Source: JBJKPP01 sp046706145 (GTDB taxonomy: Bacteria; Bacteroidota; Ignavibacteria; Ignavibacteriales; Ignavibacteriaceae). Taken from it: a DNA stretch of 14,339 nt. Below, one piece after another: positions 6,690 through 13,797 of this stretch. A model generated the notes under the pieces. The model was not told the DNA's origin. It was given only the letters and a program-made list of their open reading frames with translations, and did no database searches. A program made the position numbers and the translations under genes. The DNA lies in contig JBJKPP010000114.1 of NCBI GenBank assembly GCA_046706145.1, positions 1 to 14,339 on the forward strand, given 5' to 3'. Each line of letters opens with the position of its first letter. The first letter of the stretch is position 1.

Positions 6690-6699
6690 GCAATTTTTT
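6673..6699 (+). terminator. possible weak terminator of the arsR-doxX cluster
   Basis: AAAATTACC (6673-6681) and GGCAATTTT (6689-6697) pair with one mismatch around a 7-nt loop, with TT following. It overlaps the doxX stop codon. The stem is AT-rich and weak, but it is correctly placed at the end of the cluster. Confidence 0.35.
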
Positions 6700-6865
6700 A
6701 AATGACTTATCTATAAATAGGCAAGTGCATAATTCATTTTATTTTGATATTTTGAAACCAGTCTTTGCTAAGTCACAATTTTATCAAGCTTAAGATTGCA
6801 TTCGTATTCACCTGAGAATTACAAAACGTAGAATTTCATTTCAAAATTATTAAGTCGGTGCTGCT

Positions 6866-7975
6866 ATGAAAAAAATAATAAGAAGGGATTTTATTAGAAC
6901 AGCTTCCACAGCAGCTTTTGCCGCAACCGCCACGGGATTATTAGCAAGTTGTACAAAAGCTACTGATAAAAACGGCTCTGTAGTTGTTTCAAAAAAAACT
7001 TATAATTGGAGAATGGTTACAGCCTGGCCTCCACATTTCCCTTTATTGGGAACTTATGCGGATGCTATGGCGGACTGGATTGGAAAAATGTCCGACGGCA
7101 GGATGAACATTCATGTTTACGGCGGCGGAGAACTTGTACCGCCGCTTGAAACCTTCGATGCTGTATCACAAGGAGTTTCTGAAATGGGACACGGCGGTGC
7201 TTATTATTGGTCGGGTAAAGTTCCGGCCGCACAGTTTTTTTCCAGCGTGCCGTTCGGAATGAACACACAACAATTCAACTCATGGCTTTATGAAGGCGGT
7301 GGTCTTCAGCTTTATGAAGAAGTTTATGAGCCTTTTAATATTATTCCCATTCCAGCAGGTAATACGGGAGCACAAATGGGCGGATGGTTCAACAAACAAA
7401 TAAACTCCATTAGTGATCTTCACGGGTTAAAAATGAGAATAGCAGGACTTGGTGGAAAAGTTATAAAACAAGTCGGTGGAACACCTATCTTAGCACCGGC
7501 AGGAGAGCTTTATACTGATTTGGATAGGGGAGTTATTGACGCACTCGAATGGGTTGGTCCTTATCACGATTATTTGCTAGGTTTTAACAAAATTGCAAAA
7601 TATTATTACTATCCAGGCTGGCAGGAACCTACTGCAGGTATTGAGCTTCTTGTAAATAAAGATGCTTTTAATCAATTGCCCAAAGATCTGCAAATCATAA
7701 TAAAGACCGCGGGTGCAGCAGCTTCAATTCAAATGCTTTCTGATTTTGAAGCTAAAAATACAGAGTATTATGCCAAACTTAAAAATGAAGAAAAGATAGA
7801 TTTTAGAAGATTCCCCGATGATGTTCTTGCGGCATTAAAAAAAGCAACAGGAGAAGTACTAAACGATCTTACTTCTTCTGACAAGTTGAGCAAAAAAGTA
7901 TATGATTCATATAACACTTTCGAGCAAAGTATTACTCAATGGGATTCTATCGTTGGTTCGAATAACCTGGGGTAG
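6866..7975 (+). CDS. TRAP transporter substrate-binding lipoprotein, TakP-like DctP
   Basis: The extracytoplasmic binding subunit (369 residues) of a TRAP importer. The N-terminus is a twin-arginine signal (RRDFIR, R6-R7) followed by Ala-rich sequence and a lipobox LASC with lipidation Cys C29. It is thus predicted to be folded in the cytoplasm, exported by Tat and lipid-anchored. The body strongly matches the TakP type that binds 2-oxoacids: GNTGAQMGGWF (165-175), LKMRIAGLGGKV (188-199), GVIDALEWVGPYHDYLLGFNKIAKYYYYPGWQE (222-254). Q170, R191, the E228-W229 pair and E254 occupy the conserved positions that hold the metal and carboxylate ligand in that family, so a small mono-carboxylate with a cation is the likely cargo. 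It converges on dctM with a 16-bp gap, an unusual arrangement since dctP is normally co-directional with dctQM. The start has only a weak GGTG. Confidence 0.92.
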   Translation: MKKIIRRDFIRTASTAAFAATATGLLASCTKATDKNGSVVVSKKTYNWRMVTAWPPHFPLLGTYADAMADWIGKMSDGRMNIHVYGGGELVPPLETFDAVSQGVSEMGHGGAYYWSGKVPAAQFFSSVPFGMNTQQFNSWLYEGGGLQLYEEVYEPFNIIPIPAGNTGAQMGGWFNKQINSISDLHGLKMRIAGLGGKVIKQVGGTPILAPAGELYTDLDRGVIDALEWVGPYHDYLLGFNKIAKYYYYPGWQEPTAGIELLVNKDAFNQLPKDLQIIIKTAGAAASIQMLSDFEAKNTEYYAKLKNEEKIDFRRFPDDVLAALKKATGEVLNDLTSSDKLSKKVYDSYNTFEQSITQWDSIVGSNNLG

Positions 7976-7991
7976 TGTTAAGTCATCGTGG

Positions 7992-9308
7992 CTATTTTAT
8001 TATAACCTTGGGCAGCCACAAAGCTATTTGAGGGAAAAATATAACTATGCTTAAAGCTATTAGTTGCATTACTACATACGGAATTATTCCTCGATAAAGA
8101 TGTGATGTTGTTACTCCTTCCGGCGTTACGCCTTTCAAATAGAATATCGAAAATCCAAATGGCGGTGTTAAAAAAGAAGTCTGAAGATTCATCGCAATTA
8201 AAATTCCTATCCATAAAAGATCTATATGAAATTGAATAAAGATTGGGGCAACAACAGGAACTACTATAAACGTTATTTCGATAAAATCTATGAAAAATCC
8301 GAGTATGAAAATAACCACCATTACCAGAACCAAAAATGAAGTTGGTCTTAAATTTGAAGATTCAATTAAGTTAGCAAGAAAAACATCTCCGTGCATTCCT
8401 CTAAAAGTTAATCCGAAAGCAGCCGCTCCAACAAGAATCATAAAAGCCATGCTAGTAAGAGATGTTGTTTTCATCATCACAGCTTTTAAAATATCCAGCG
8501 AAAATCTTTTTCTAATAATTGTGAGTATTGTAGCTCCGAACGCTCCTACTGCGGCTGCTTCTGTTGGCGAAGCTATACCTGCGAAAATGGAACCTAAAAC
8601 TGCAATAATCAGAATAAATGGAAGAAGGAACGCATTAACAATCCTTTTATATTTATCAAAACCTTTAAACTTATCAAGTTCTTCCTGGGGCATTGCGGGA
8701 ACAGATTTAGGTCTTATGAAAGTTAGTATCACAATCCACACAAAGTAAAGAAAGACTAACAAAAACCCTGGGATAACAGCTCCTATAAAAAGATTTCCAA
8801 CTGGCACTTCCAGAACGCTGCCCAAGAGAACCAAAATTATACTGGGTGGAATTATTTGTCCCAGCGTTCCACTTGCCATTATTATTCCGCTGGCGGCCCG
8901 CGGGTTATATCCGCGTTTTAACATTACAGGGAGACTTAAAACTCCCATAGTTACAACCGAAGCACCCACAATTCCTGTTGAAGCTCCAAGCATTGCTCCG
9001 ACAACAAGAACCGAAATAGCGAGTCCTCCCTTTAATTTACCGAACAATAATGCCATCGTTTCAAGCAGCTCTTCTGCAATGCCGGATTTTTCAAGCATCA
9101 CCCCCATATAAATAAAAAGAGGAACGGCAATTAAAACGTAGTTAGACATTATTCCCCAAATTCTGAGTGGGAGAAGATGAAAGAACTCAAACCCAAGTGT
9201 TATGAGTCCGAAAATGATAGAAACACCTCCAAGTGTAAAAGCGACGGGGAAGCCCATCAAGAGAAAGATTAAAACCACAATAAAAAAGATAATCGGGAGG
9301 TAATCCAT
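7992..9308 (-). CDS. TRAP transporter large permease subunit DctM
   Basis: A 438-residue inner membrane protein with about 12 hydrophobic segments, the ion-coupled transport subunit of the TRAP importer. Family signatures are MGFPVAFTLGG near the N-terminus, MGVMLEKSGIAEELL, GASTGIVGASVVTMGVLSLPVMLKRGYNPRAASGIIMASGTLGQIIPPSIILV (the core motif), and PTEAAAVGAFGA. I chose the ATG at 9308, 1 nt after the dctQ stop, with GGAG 12 nt upstream. A GTG at 9326 inside dctQ would add six residues and is less likely. It runs opposite to dctP and the two stops nearly touch. Length is normal for DctM. It should work with DctQ and the TakP-like protein, using a sodium or proton gradient. Confidence 0.94.
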   Translation of the reverse strand: MDYLPIIFFIVVLIFLLMGFPVAFTLGGVSIIFGLITLGFEFFHLLPLRIWGIMSNYVLIAVPLFIYMGVMLEKSGIAEELLETMALLFGKLKGGLAISVLVVGAMLGASTGIVGASVVTMGVLSLPVMLKRGYNPRAASGIIMASGTLGQIIPPSIILVLLGSVLEVPVGNLFIGAVIPGFLLVFLYFVWIVILTFIRPKSVPAMPQEELDKFKGFDKYKRIVNAFLLPFILIIAVLGSIFAGIASPTEAAAVGAFGATILTIIRKRFSLDILKAVMMKTTSLTSMAFMILVGAAAFGLTFRGMHGDVFLANLIESSNLRPTSFLVLVMVVIFILGFFIDFIEITFIVVPVVAPIFIQFHIDLLWIGILIAMNLQTSFLTPPFGFSIFYLKGVTPEGVTTSHLYRGIIPYVVMQLIALSIVIFFPQIALWLPKVIIK

Positions 9309-9309
9309 A

Positions 9310-9840
9310 TTAATCTTTTTCTCCACCTTTTGTTTTATCTTCTTTAATTGTTATAAAAGATTTGAATGCGAGGGAAATTCCTTCTAACAAAAGAAAAAAG
9401 AATGAAACCGGAAGGAAAGCTTTAAGAATATATCTTGCAGGAAGTCCGCCTGGGTCAGGTGAGGTCTCGCGGATTCTTATTGACAGCTCAACAAAATCTT
9501 TTGTGGAAAAAATAACGAGGATGCAAAAAGGAATGAGGAAAAATACAGACCCTACTAAATCAATCCATGCTTTTCCCTTTTTGGAAAACTTAGTATAAAA
9601 AACATCTACTCTTACATGGTCATCTATCAAAAGTGTATATGCCGCAGCACCGAGAAAGATAACTGCAAATAAATGCCACTCAAGTTCCTGTAAGGCTATA
9701 CTGCTTTCTTTTAAAAGGTAGCGGGTAAAGACATCAGTACAAACAACTAACACCAAAACAGTAGTAAGCCATGCAACAGCTTTACCAAGTTTTGTGTTTA
9801 TATTGTCAATTATCCTTATGTATGCCCTGAGATATTTCAT
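9310..9840 (-). CDS. TRAP transporter small permease subunit DctQ
   Basis: A 176-residue inner membrane protein with four predicted transmembrane helices at about residues 20-40, 52-72, 92-113 and 138-158. Family marks are LQELEWHLFAVIFLGAAAYTLL (50-71), the DDHVRVDV loop (73-80) and SPDPGGLPARYILKAFLPV (127-145), the last being characteristic of DctQ proteins paired with TakP-type binding proteins. It stabilises DctM and helps receive the binding protein. The start is the ATG at 9840; no good ribosome binding site is visible. The downstream dctM begins 1 nt after its stop. The charged tail (IKEDKTKGGEKD) is cytoplasmic. The 207 bp upstream, shared with the divergent GH92 gene, should hold both promoters, but I see no clear consensus for this strand. 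Confidence 0.92.
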   Translation of the reverse strand: MKYLRAYIRIIDNINTKLGKAVAWLTTVLVLVVCTDVFTRYLLKESSIALQELEWHLFAVIFLGAAAYTLLIDDHVRVDVFYTKFSKKGKAWIDLVGSVFFLIPFCILVIFSTKDFVELSIRIRETSPDPGGLPARYILKAFLPVSFFFLLLEGISLAFKSFITIKEDKTKGGEKD

Positions 9841-10047
9841 AATAACAAATTAATAACTTAGAGAACATAATAAGAAAATTTCAAAAAATTATATAAAGTT
9901 TTAACAAACAAACACACAAATTAATTTTGAAGGGGGTAAGGGTTTATGAATTACTTATTCAAGAAAATTTTGCAAGATATAGGATTTTAGTACTAGAGTC
10001 TATAATTTGTCAATAATTGATTTACCAACTTATTACGAGGTGATATA

Positions 10048-12393
10048 ATGAGAATTAAGGAATTCATCACTTTGTCTTTTTTATTATTCTTTGCCGTTCC
10101 CAGCATTTTTGGTATGGAAAGTAAGAAAGCATCTAGTCCTGAGAAAAAATCAGAATACAACTCAAATAAATCTTACCCAATTAAGGATTTAGTTCAATAT
10201 GTTAATCCATTTTGCGGTACTGCAGCAGATGGAGATACCTATCCAGGTGCCTCTGCACCTTTTGGTATGATTCAGTGGAGTCCGGATGCAGGTAACAGAA
10301 GTGTGCTAGGTGGATATAATTATGAAGATTCGACAATTTATGGTTTTAGCCTTGATCACTTAAGTGGCGCAGGGTGTTACTATGCTGAAAATTTTGCATT
10401 TATGCCTTTGTTATCTTCTCAAGATTTGGTACCGCCCAAAAATAGGTACGCATTCAATGTACCTTTTTCTCATTCAAAAGAATCTGCAAAACCCGGTTAT
10501 TACAGTGTAAAGCTAGATAACGGGATAAAAGTAGAACTAACTGCAACAGAAAGAAGCGGGTTTGGCCGTTTTACTTATCCGAAAAGCGGGGATGTTGTTA
10601 TGTCAATAAATGCTGCAAGTGATGTTAACGAAGTTACTCTTTCATCAATTCATGTAAACCCTTCTGAAAAATCTGTGAGCGGATCAGTTGTAACAGGGCA
10701 CTTTTGCGGGGGAGGAGATATTACAGTTGTTTATTTTTATGCTATTTTTAATAAACCTTTTGCTTCCTTTAGTACCTGGAAAGGGGAGCATTTGCTTAAA
10801 AATACGACCAGCGCTTCCGGAACAGCTTCAGGAGCTTTCTTGGTGTTTAATTTGAATGACGATCATACTTTATTAGCTAAAGTGGGCATGTCTTACGTTA
10901 GTGCTGCAAACGCAAAAGCAAATCTTGAAGCTGAAAATTCAACTTCTGAATTTACCTCGAAGGACTTTGACAAAGAAGTAGAAGTAGAAAGTAACAAATG
11001 GAATTTGAGATTAAATAAAATCCAGGTAAGTGGCGGAACAGAGAGTGAGATGAAGACTTTCTATACTATGATGTATCATACTATGCTTGGACCAACAATA
11101 TGTTCGGATGTCAATGGACAATATATGGGATATGACGGCAATATTCATACTACAAAGGATGGAAGAGTGCAATATGCAAACTTTTCAGGCTGGGATATTT
11201 ATAGAAGCGAATGTCAGTTTCTTGCAATGATAGCTCCGAAAGATGCAAGCGACATGGCGCAGTCTTTACTTATTGATTATCAACAAGGAGGAGCTTTCCC
11301 GAGATGGGGCGTACCGAATATGGACAGTGGTGTCATGATGGGCGATCCTGCAGCTCCTATAATTGCGGACTTTTATGCATTCGGTGCAAGAAATTTTGAT
11401 ACAAAAGAAGCGCTTGCAGGTTTAGTAAAAGCAGCTACTGATCCATCTGTAAGAGCTCCGCGTTCTCATACGCGTGAGAGAGATGCACTGGCTGATTATC
11501 TTAAGCTTGGCTATGTTCCTGAACACCAAAGAGGCGGATATGGAAATGTTTCAATGACCTTGGAATATGCCTCTGCAGATTTTGGTCTTTCTCAGTTTGC
11601 AAAATCACTAGGAGACGAGTCCAATTACGTGAAGTTATTGGATCAGGCTCAAAATTGGCAGAACTTGTGGAACCCGAAAACAGGTTTTCTTCAAATGAGA
11701 AAACGTGACGGCTCCTGGGCACAGGGCGTAGCAGATAGTCTTGAATCTTATGATGGCGACCAGGCATACGTAGAAGGAACTGCAGAACAATATGTCTGGA
11801 TGGTACCCTTTAATCTAAAAAAGTTAGCCGAGTTAATGGGGGGCGAAGAACCAGCCTCAAAAAGACTTGATACTTTTTTTACAAAACTTAATGCAGGTAC
11901 GGATTCCCGATATGCTTATATGGGAAACGAGCCTTGCCTAGAAACTCCATGGATATACGATTTCCTTGGGAAACCATACAGAACACAGAAAGTTGTGCGT
12001 GAAATAACGGACCAATTATTCTCGTCTAAGCCTTTGGGTTTTCCAGGGAATGATGACCTGGGTGAAATGTCTTCATGGTATATCTTTAGTGTATTAGGAA
12101 TGTATCCGGAACTTCCGGGTTCTGACATTCTTGTGCTGGGAAGTCCTTTATTCCCGAAAGCAGTTTTACATTTAGAAAATGGAGATATCACTATTGAAGC
12201 TAAGAATGCAGGGAAAGATAATCCTTATGTACAAAGCTTAAAGGTTAATAATAAAGATTGGAATAAGCCATGGATAAGTTATAAGGAAATTAAAGATGGC
12301 GGAAATTTAGCTTATGATTTAGGTTCTGCTCCTAATACAAAATGGGGGAGCAGTGCTGACGATGCTCCGCCGTCCTATTCTGCGGTTAAATAA
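10048..12393 (+). CDS. GH92 family alpha-mannosidase, secreted
   Basis: A 781-residue glycoside hydrolase family 92 enzyme; the family consists mostly of Ca2+-dependent exo-acting alpha-mannosidases that invert configuration. A Sec signal peptide covers about residues 1-22 (FITLSFLLFFAVPSIFG) with no lipobox, so the enzyme is periplasmic or secreted. Family blocks are YVNPFCGTAADGDTYPGASAPFGMIQWSPD (51-80), GFSLDHLSGAGC (99-110), SGWDIYRSECQ (380-390), YVEGTAEQYVWMVP (574-587), MGNEPCLETPWIYDFLGKPYRTQ (625-647) and GFPGNDDLGEMSSWYIFSVLGMYP (664-687). E576 is a candidate general acid, and the acidic pair in GNDD (D669/D670) is in the region assigned the base role. The length is normal for the family. 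GAGGTGAT lies 3 nt before the ATG at 10048. No glycan-utilisation partners adjoin it. The linkage specificity (alpha-1,2, -1,3 and so on) cannot be set from motifs alone. Confidence 0.95.
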   Translation: MRIKEFITLSFLLFFAVPSIFGMESKKASSPEKKSEYNSNKSYPIKDLVQYVNPFCGTAADGDTYPGASAPFGMIQWSPDAGNRSVLGGYNYEDSTIYGFSLDHLSGAGCYYAENFAFMPLLSSQDLVPPKNRYAFNVPFSHSKESAKPGYYSVKLDNGIKVELTATERSGFGRFTYPKSGDVVMSINAASDVNEVTLSSIHVNPSEKSVSGSVVTGHFCGGGDITVVYFYAIFNKPFASFSTWKGEHLLKNTTSASGTASGAFLVFNLNDDHTLLAKVGMSYVSAANAKANLEAENSTSEFTSKDFDKEVEVESNKWNLRLNKIQVSGGTESEMKTFYTMMYHTMLGPTICSDVNGQYMGYDGNIHTTKDGRVQYANFSGWDIYRSECQFLAMIAPKDASDMAQSLLIDYQQGGAFPRWGVPNMDSGVMMGDPAAPIIADFYAFGARNFDTKEALAGLVKAATDPSVRAPRSHTRERDALADYLKLGYVPEHQRGGYGNVSMTLEYASADFGLSQFAKSLGDESNYVKLLDQAQNWQNLWNPKTGFLQMRKRDGSWAQGVADSLESYDGDQAYVEGTAEQYVWMVPFNLKKLAELMGGEEPASKRLDTFFTKLNAGTDSRYAYMGNEPCLETPWIYDFLGKPYRTQKVVREITDQLFSSKPLGFPGNDDLGEMSSWYIFSVLGMYPELPGSDILVLGSPLFPKAVLHLENGDITIEAKNAGKDNPYVQSLKVNNKDWNKPWISYKEIKDGGNLAYDLGSAPNTKWGSSADDAPPSYSAVK

Positions 12394-12414
12394 GAAACTT
12401 AGGACAGTTATTGC

Positions 12415-12432
12415 GGTATTATTAATGATACC
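12415..12432. repeat. hairpin after the GH92 gene
   Basis: GGTATTA (12415-12421) and TGATACC (12426-12432) pair over 7 bp, one of them T-G, around loop TTAA, 22 bp after the GH92 stop. No T-run follows, so it is a weak candidate for an RNA 3' end element rather than a standard terminator. Confidence 0.4.
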
Positions 12433-12436
12433 TGAA

Positions 12437-12461
12437 AAATCCTCTCCAATGGAGGGGATTT
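12437..12461. repeat. GC-rich palindromic hairpin, REP-like
   Basis: AAATCCTCTCC (12437-12447) pairs with GGAGGGGATTT (12451-12461) over 11 bp with one T-G pair and a 3-nt loop, followed by AAGGGGTG. It is much more GC-rich than its surroundings and stands between convergent genes. Its look (AATCC-CTCC / GGAG-GGATT then AAGGGGTG) recalls short palindromes that recur between genes in Bacteroidota-like genomes; only one copy is present in the window. It could end transcripts from both sides, but no T-run follows. Confidence 0.55.
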
Positions 12462-12529
12462 AAGGGGTGCGTCAAACATTGAGATTATAATATCTTTCAG
12501 CATGTACTGCCTGCTAGAACAAGATTGTT

Positions 12530-12910
12530 TTAAGATGGTGAAATGATTCCAAACATGTTACCTTCAGTGTCGTATGCTAAAGTAACATATCCGAATTTAC
12601 CTACCGAGATTTTACTCCTGAAGACTTTACCGCCTGCTTTTTCAATTCTTTTCTCTTCAACTGAACAATCATCGCTTCTAAAATAGAGCAATACGTTATT
12701 GCCGCCTGCTTTAACACCATCAATTTTCATTAATGTACCTGTTGTACCATCACTATTCATGTCGTTTGGGAAAGCCAGCATTTCCATTGAATGTTCTGTC
12801 TTTGGAAGGGGAATCTTTTCTAGTTTAATTTCAAATACGGTTTCATAAAACTTTTGTGCTCTTTTAAGGTCATCAATGTAAATCTCAAACCAGACTACAG
12901 GGTTTCTCAT
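12530..12910 (-). CDS. VOC family protein, glyoxalase-like
   Basis: A 126-residue vicinal oxygen chelate protein. RNPVVWFEIYIDDLKRAQKFYETVFEIKL is the first module. The second module starts NVLLYFRSDDCSVEEKRIEKAGGKVFRSKISVGKFG and ends AYDTEGNMFGIISP. The final metal-ligand position, usually Glu after GNxx, is Gly here (GNMFG). This subtype probably lacks a classical metal site, as does the gene at 1624. GGAG lies 6 nt before the ATG at 12910. It is about 10 kb from the other VOC genes and on the opposite strand. The next gene upstream on this strand starts at 13395, with 212 bp between, so co-transcription is uncertain. The function is unknown. Confidence 0.87.
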   Translation of the reverse strand: MRNPVVWFEIYIDDLKRAQKFYETVFEIKLEKIPLPKTEHSMEMLAFPNDMNSDGTTGTLMKIDGVKAGGNNVLLYFRSDDCSVEEKRIEKAGGKVFRSKISVGKFGYVTLAYDTEGNMFGIISPS

Positions 12911-13056
12911 TTTTTACTCCGGCTTTTATTTAAAATTCTCAATCAATTTTATAATTAATTAAAAGAATGCTCATTAATGTGAGAAAAAATATAAATTAAT
13001 GGTATGTTTTCAAAAGATGCCATGCTTTTAGTCAGCAGATGTCCTGCAGAACAAAG

Positions 13057-13072
13057 TGTTTTAAATAAAACA
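13057..13072. repeat. small perfect inverted repeat
   Basis: TGTTTTA-AA-TAAAACA has 7-bp arms, 51 bp downstream of the stop of the minus-strand gene ending at 13123. It may be the end of that transcript, but the stem is AT-rich and no long T-run follows. The rest of 12911-13122 shows no coding potential. Confidence 0.35.
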
Positions 13073-13122
13073 AGGCGAACATTAATAGATCGTCTAATCT
13101 ATAAGTTGTGACTTTGATGTTT

Positions 13123-13395
13123 TTATTGAACCTTGTTTAAGAAAGTTACAACAGGCGCGCCAATTACCCCGGCTTTCTTAATATCTTCCTGCCTTTTGGC
13201 GTCGCTCATTATTATATCATATAGTTCTACTTTCGGAGCTTCAAAAATTAGAGTTACATCATTGGGGTTTTTAACTGATCTGTAAATACCAACTACTTTT
13301 ATTCCCGCTTTTGTAAGATTGGGTACATCAGTATCAAATATTTTTTTCCATGCTGTAAACTCTTTAACTTGATGCTGGATAATAGCTATTACCAT
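13123..13395 (-). CDS. small protein, dimeric alpha/beta-barrel-like
   Basis: A 90-residue hypothetical protein: MVIAIIQHQVKEFTAWKKIFDTDVPNLTKAGIKVVGIYRSVKNPNDVTLIFEAPKVE..IMSDAKRQEDIKKAGVIGAPVVTFLNKV. The layout of a first strand, a helix with an aromatic (F-x-x-W), then strands IYRSVKNPNDVTLIFE, a helix and a last strand PVVTFL resembles ferredoxin-like dimeric alpha/beta-barrel proteins such as antibiotic biosynthesis monooxygenase-like families. That is a fold-level guess; I do not recognise a named family with certainty. AAGG 8 nt before the ATG at 13395 is a fair ribosome binding site. It has no signal peptide or membrane segment. Function unknown. Confidence 0.72.
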   Translation of the reverse strand: MVIAIIQHQVKEFTAWKKIFDTDVPNLTKAGIKVVGIYRSVKNPNDVTLIFEAPKVELYDIIMSDAKRQEDIKKAGVIGAPVVTFLNKVQ

Positions 13396-13443
13396 ATGAT
13401 TACCTTTCTAATTTGAACTTTATAATTTGATGTTTCAATTTCA

Positions 13444-13466
13444 CCACGTTTTCTAAAGTGGTTTTT
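13444..13466 (+). terminator. orphan hairpin with T-run, + strand
   Basis: CCAC(g)TTT (13444-13451) and AAAGTGG (13455-13461) form a stem with one bulged G, followed by TTTTT (13462-13466). It looks like a small intrinsic terminator read on +, yet no + strand gene precedes it. It lies 49 bp upstream of the minus-strand gene starting at 13395 and may instead belong to that gene's control region. Confidence 0.3.
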
Positions 13467-13534
13467 CTTCTCCACGTTCTAAGCTAATTTAAATATAAAT
13501 TTTAAACAAGTTATCCTAAATTTCACATCATTAA

Positions 13535-13770
13535 TAAATAAAAACCCTCTCCAGTTTGACGGCCTTCCTGCTAGGTGTTGTGAGATGATGGCGGAGAGGA
13601 TAGAGAAGTGGGTTTCCCAGGAAGTCACAGCCGCAACGTGACTGAATAAAGTTCCTCTTTTTAGTTTACCTTCCGAAGGCATGATTTACCAGCCTTCCTG
13701 CCCGGCTCTGATCTGATGGCTGGTTACCTCTGGCTTGGCAGCTAAATTGTTTTCGTAAAGAGGCGCAGTT
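13535..13770 (-). ncRNA. candidate structured non-coding RNA, unassigned
   Basis: This is most of the 444-bp intergenic stretch 13396-13839, and is visibly more GC-rich than its flanks. Perfect complementary arms form three successive domains on the minus strand. (1) CCTCTTT (13757-13763) with AAAGAGG (13654-13660) encloses an ACCAGCC/GGCTGGT hairpin (arms 13718-13724 and 13688-13694) and a CCTTCGGAAGG mini-hairpin (13669-13679). (2) AGTCAC/GTGACT (13638-13643 with 13623-13628). (3) CCTCTCC (13593-13599) with GGAGAGG (13546-13552), then TTTTTATTTATT, like an intrinsic terminator, which sets the strand. Two loops share a module with GCAGGAAGGC. It does not show the conserved cores of tmRNA, RNase P RNA, SRP RNA or common riboswitches as I know them. 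A 67-codon frame (13479-13682) crosses it but is probably a shadow. It follows the HAD gene and its hairpin. Confidence 0.5.
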
Positions 13771-13797
13771 ACGTACTGTGTATTTTTGTTAAAAGCC

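Noticed and set aside
8290..8748. 152-codon + strand frame
   Set aside because: It is antisense to dctM, which has full family signatures; the composition is that of a shadow of a membrane protein gene.
9946..9990. 14-residue frame MNYLFKKILQDIGF upstream of the GH92 gene, preceded by a purine-rich AAGGG
   Set aside because: The spacing to ATG is only 3 nt and the peptide has no leader-like codon runs or attenuator hairpin; too short to support.
13623..13643. CCGCAAC inside a hairpin, faintly like a cobalamin riboswitch
   Set aside because: The other conserved blocks of that riboswitch are missing or in the wrong order, and no B12-related gene follows.
13479..13682. 67-codon minus-strand frame starting MPSEGKLKRGTLFSHVAAV
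   Set aside because: It lies across the stems of the RNA candidate, has no ribosome binding site I can see, and reads through the terminator-like stem and T-run. It is kept only as an alternative explanation of that block.
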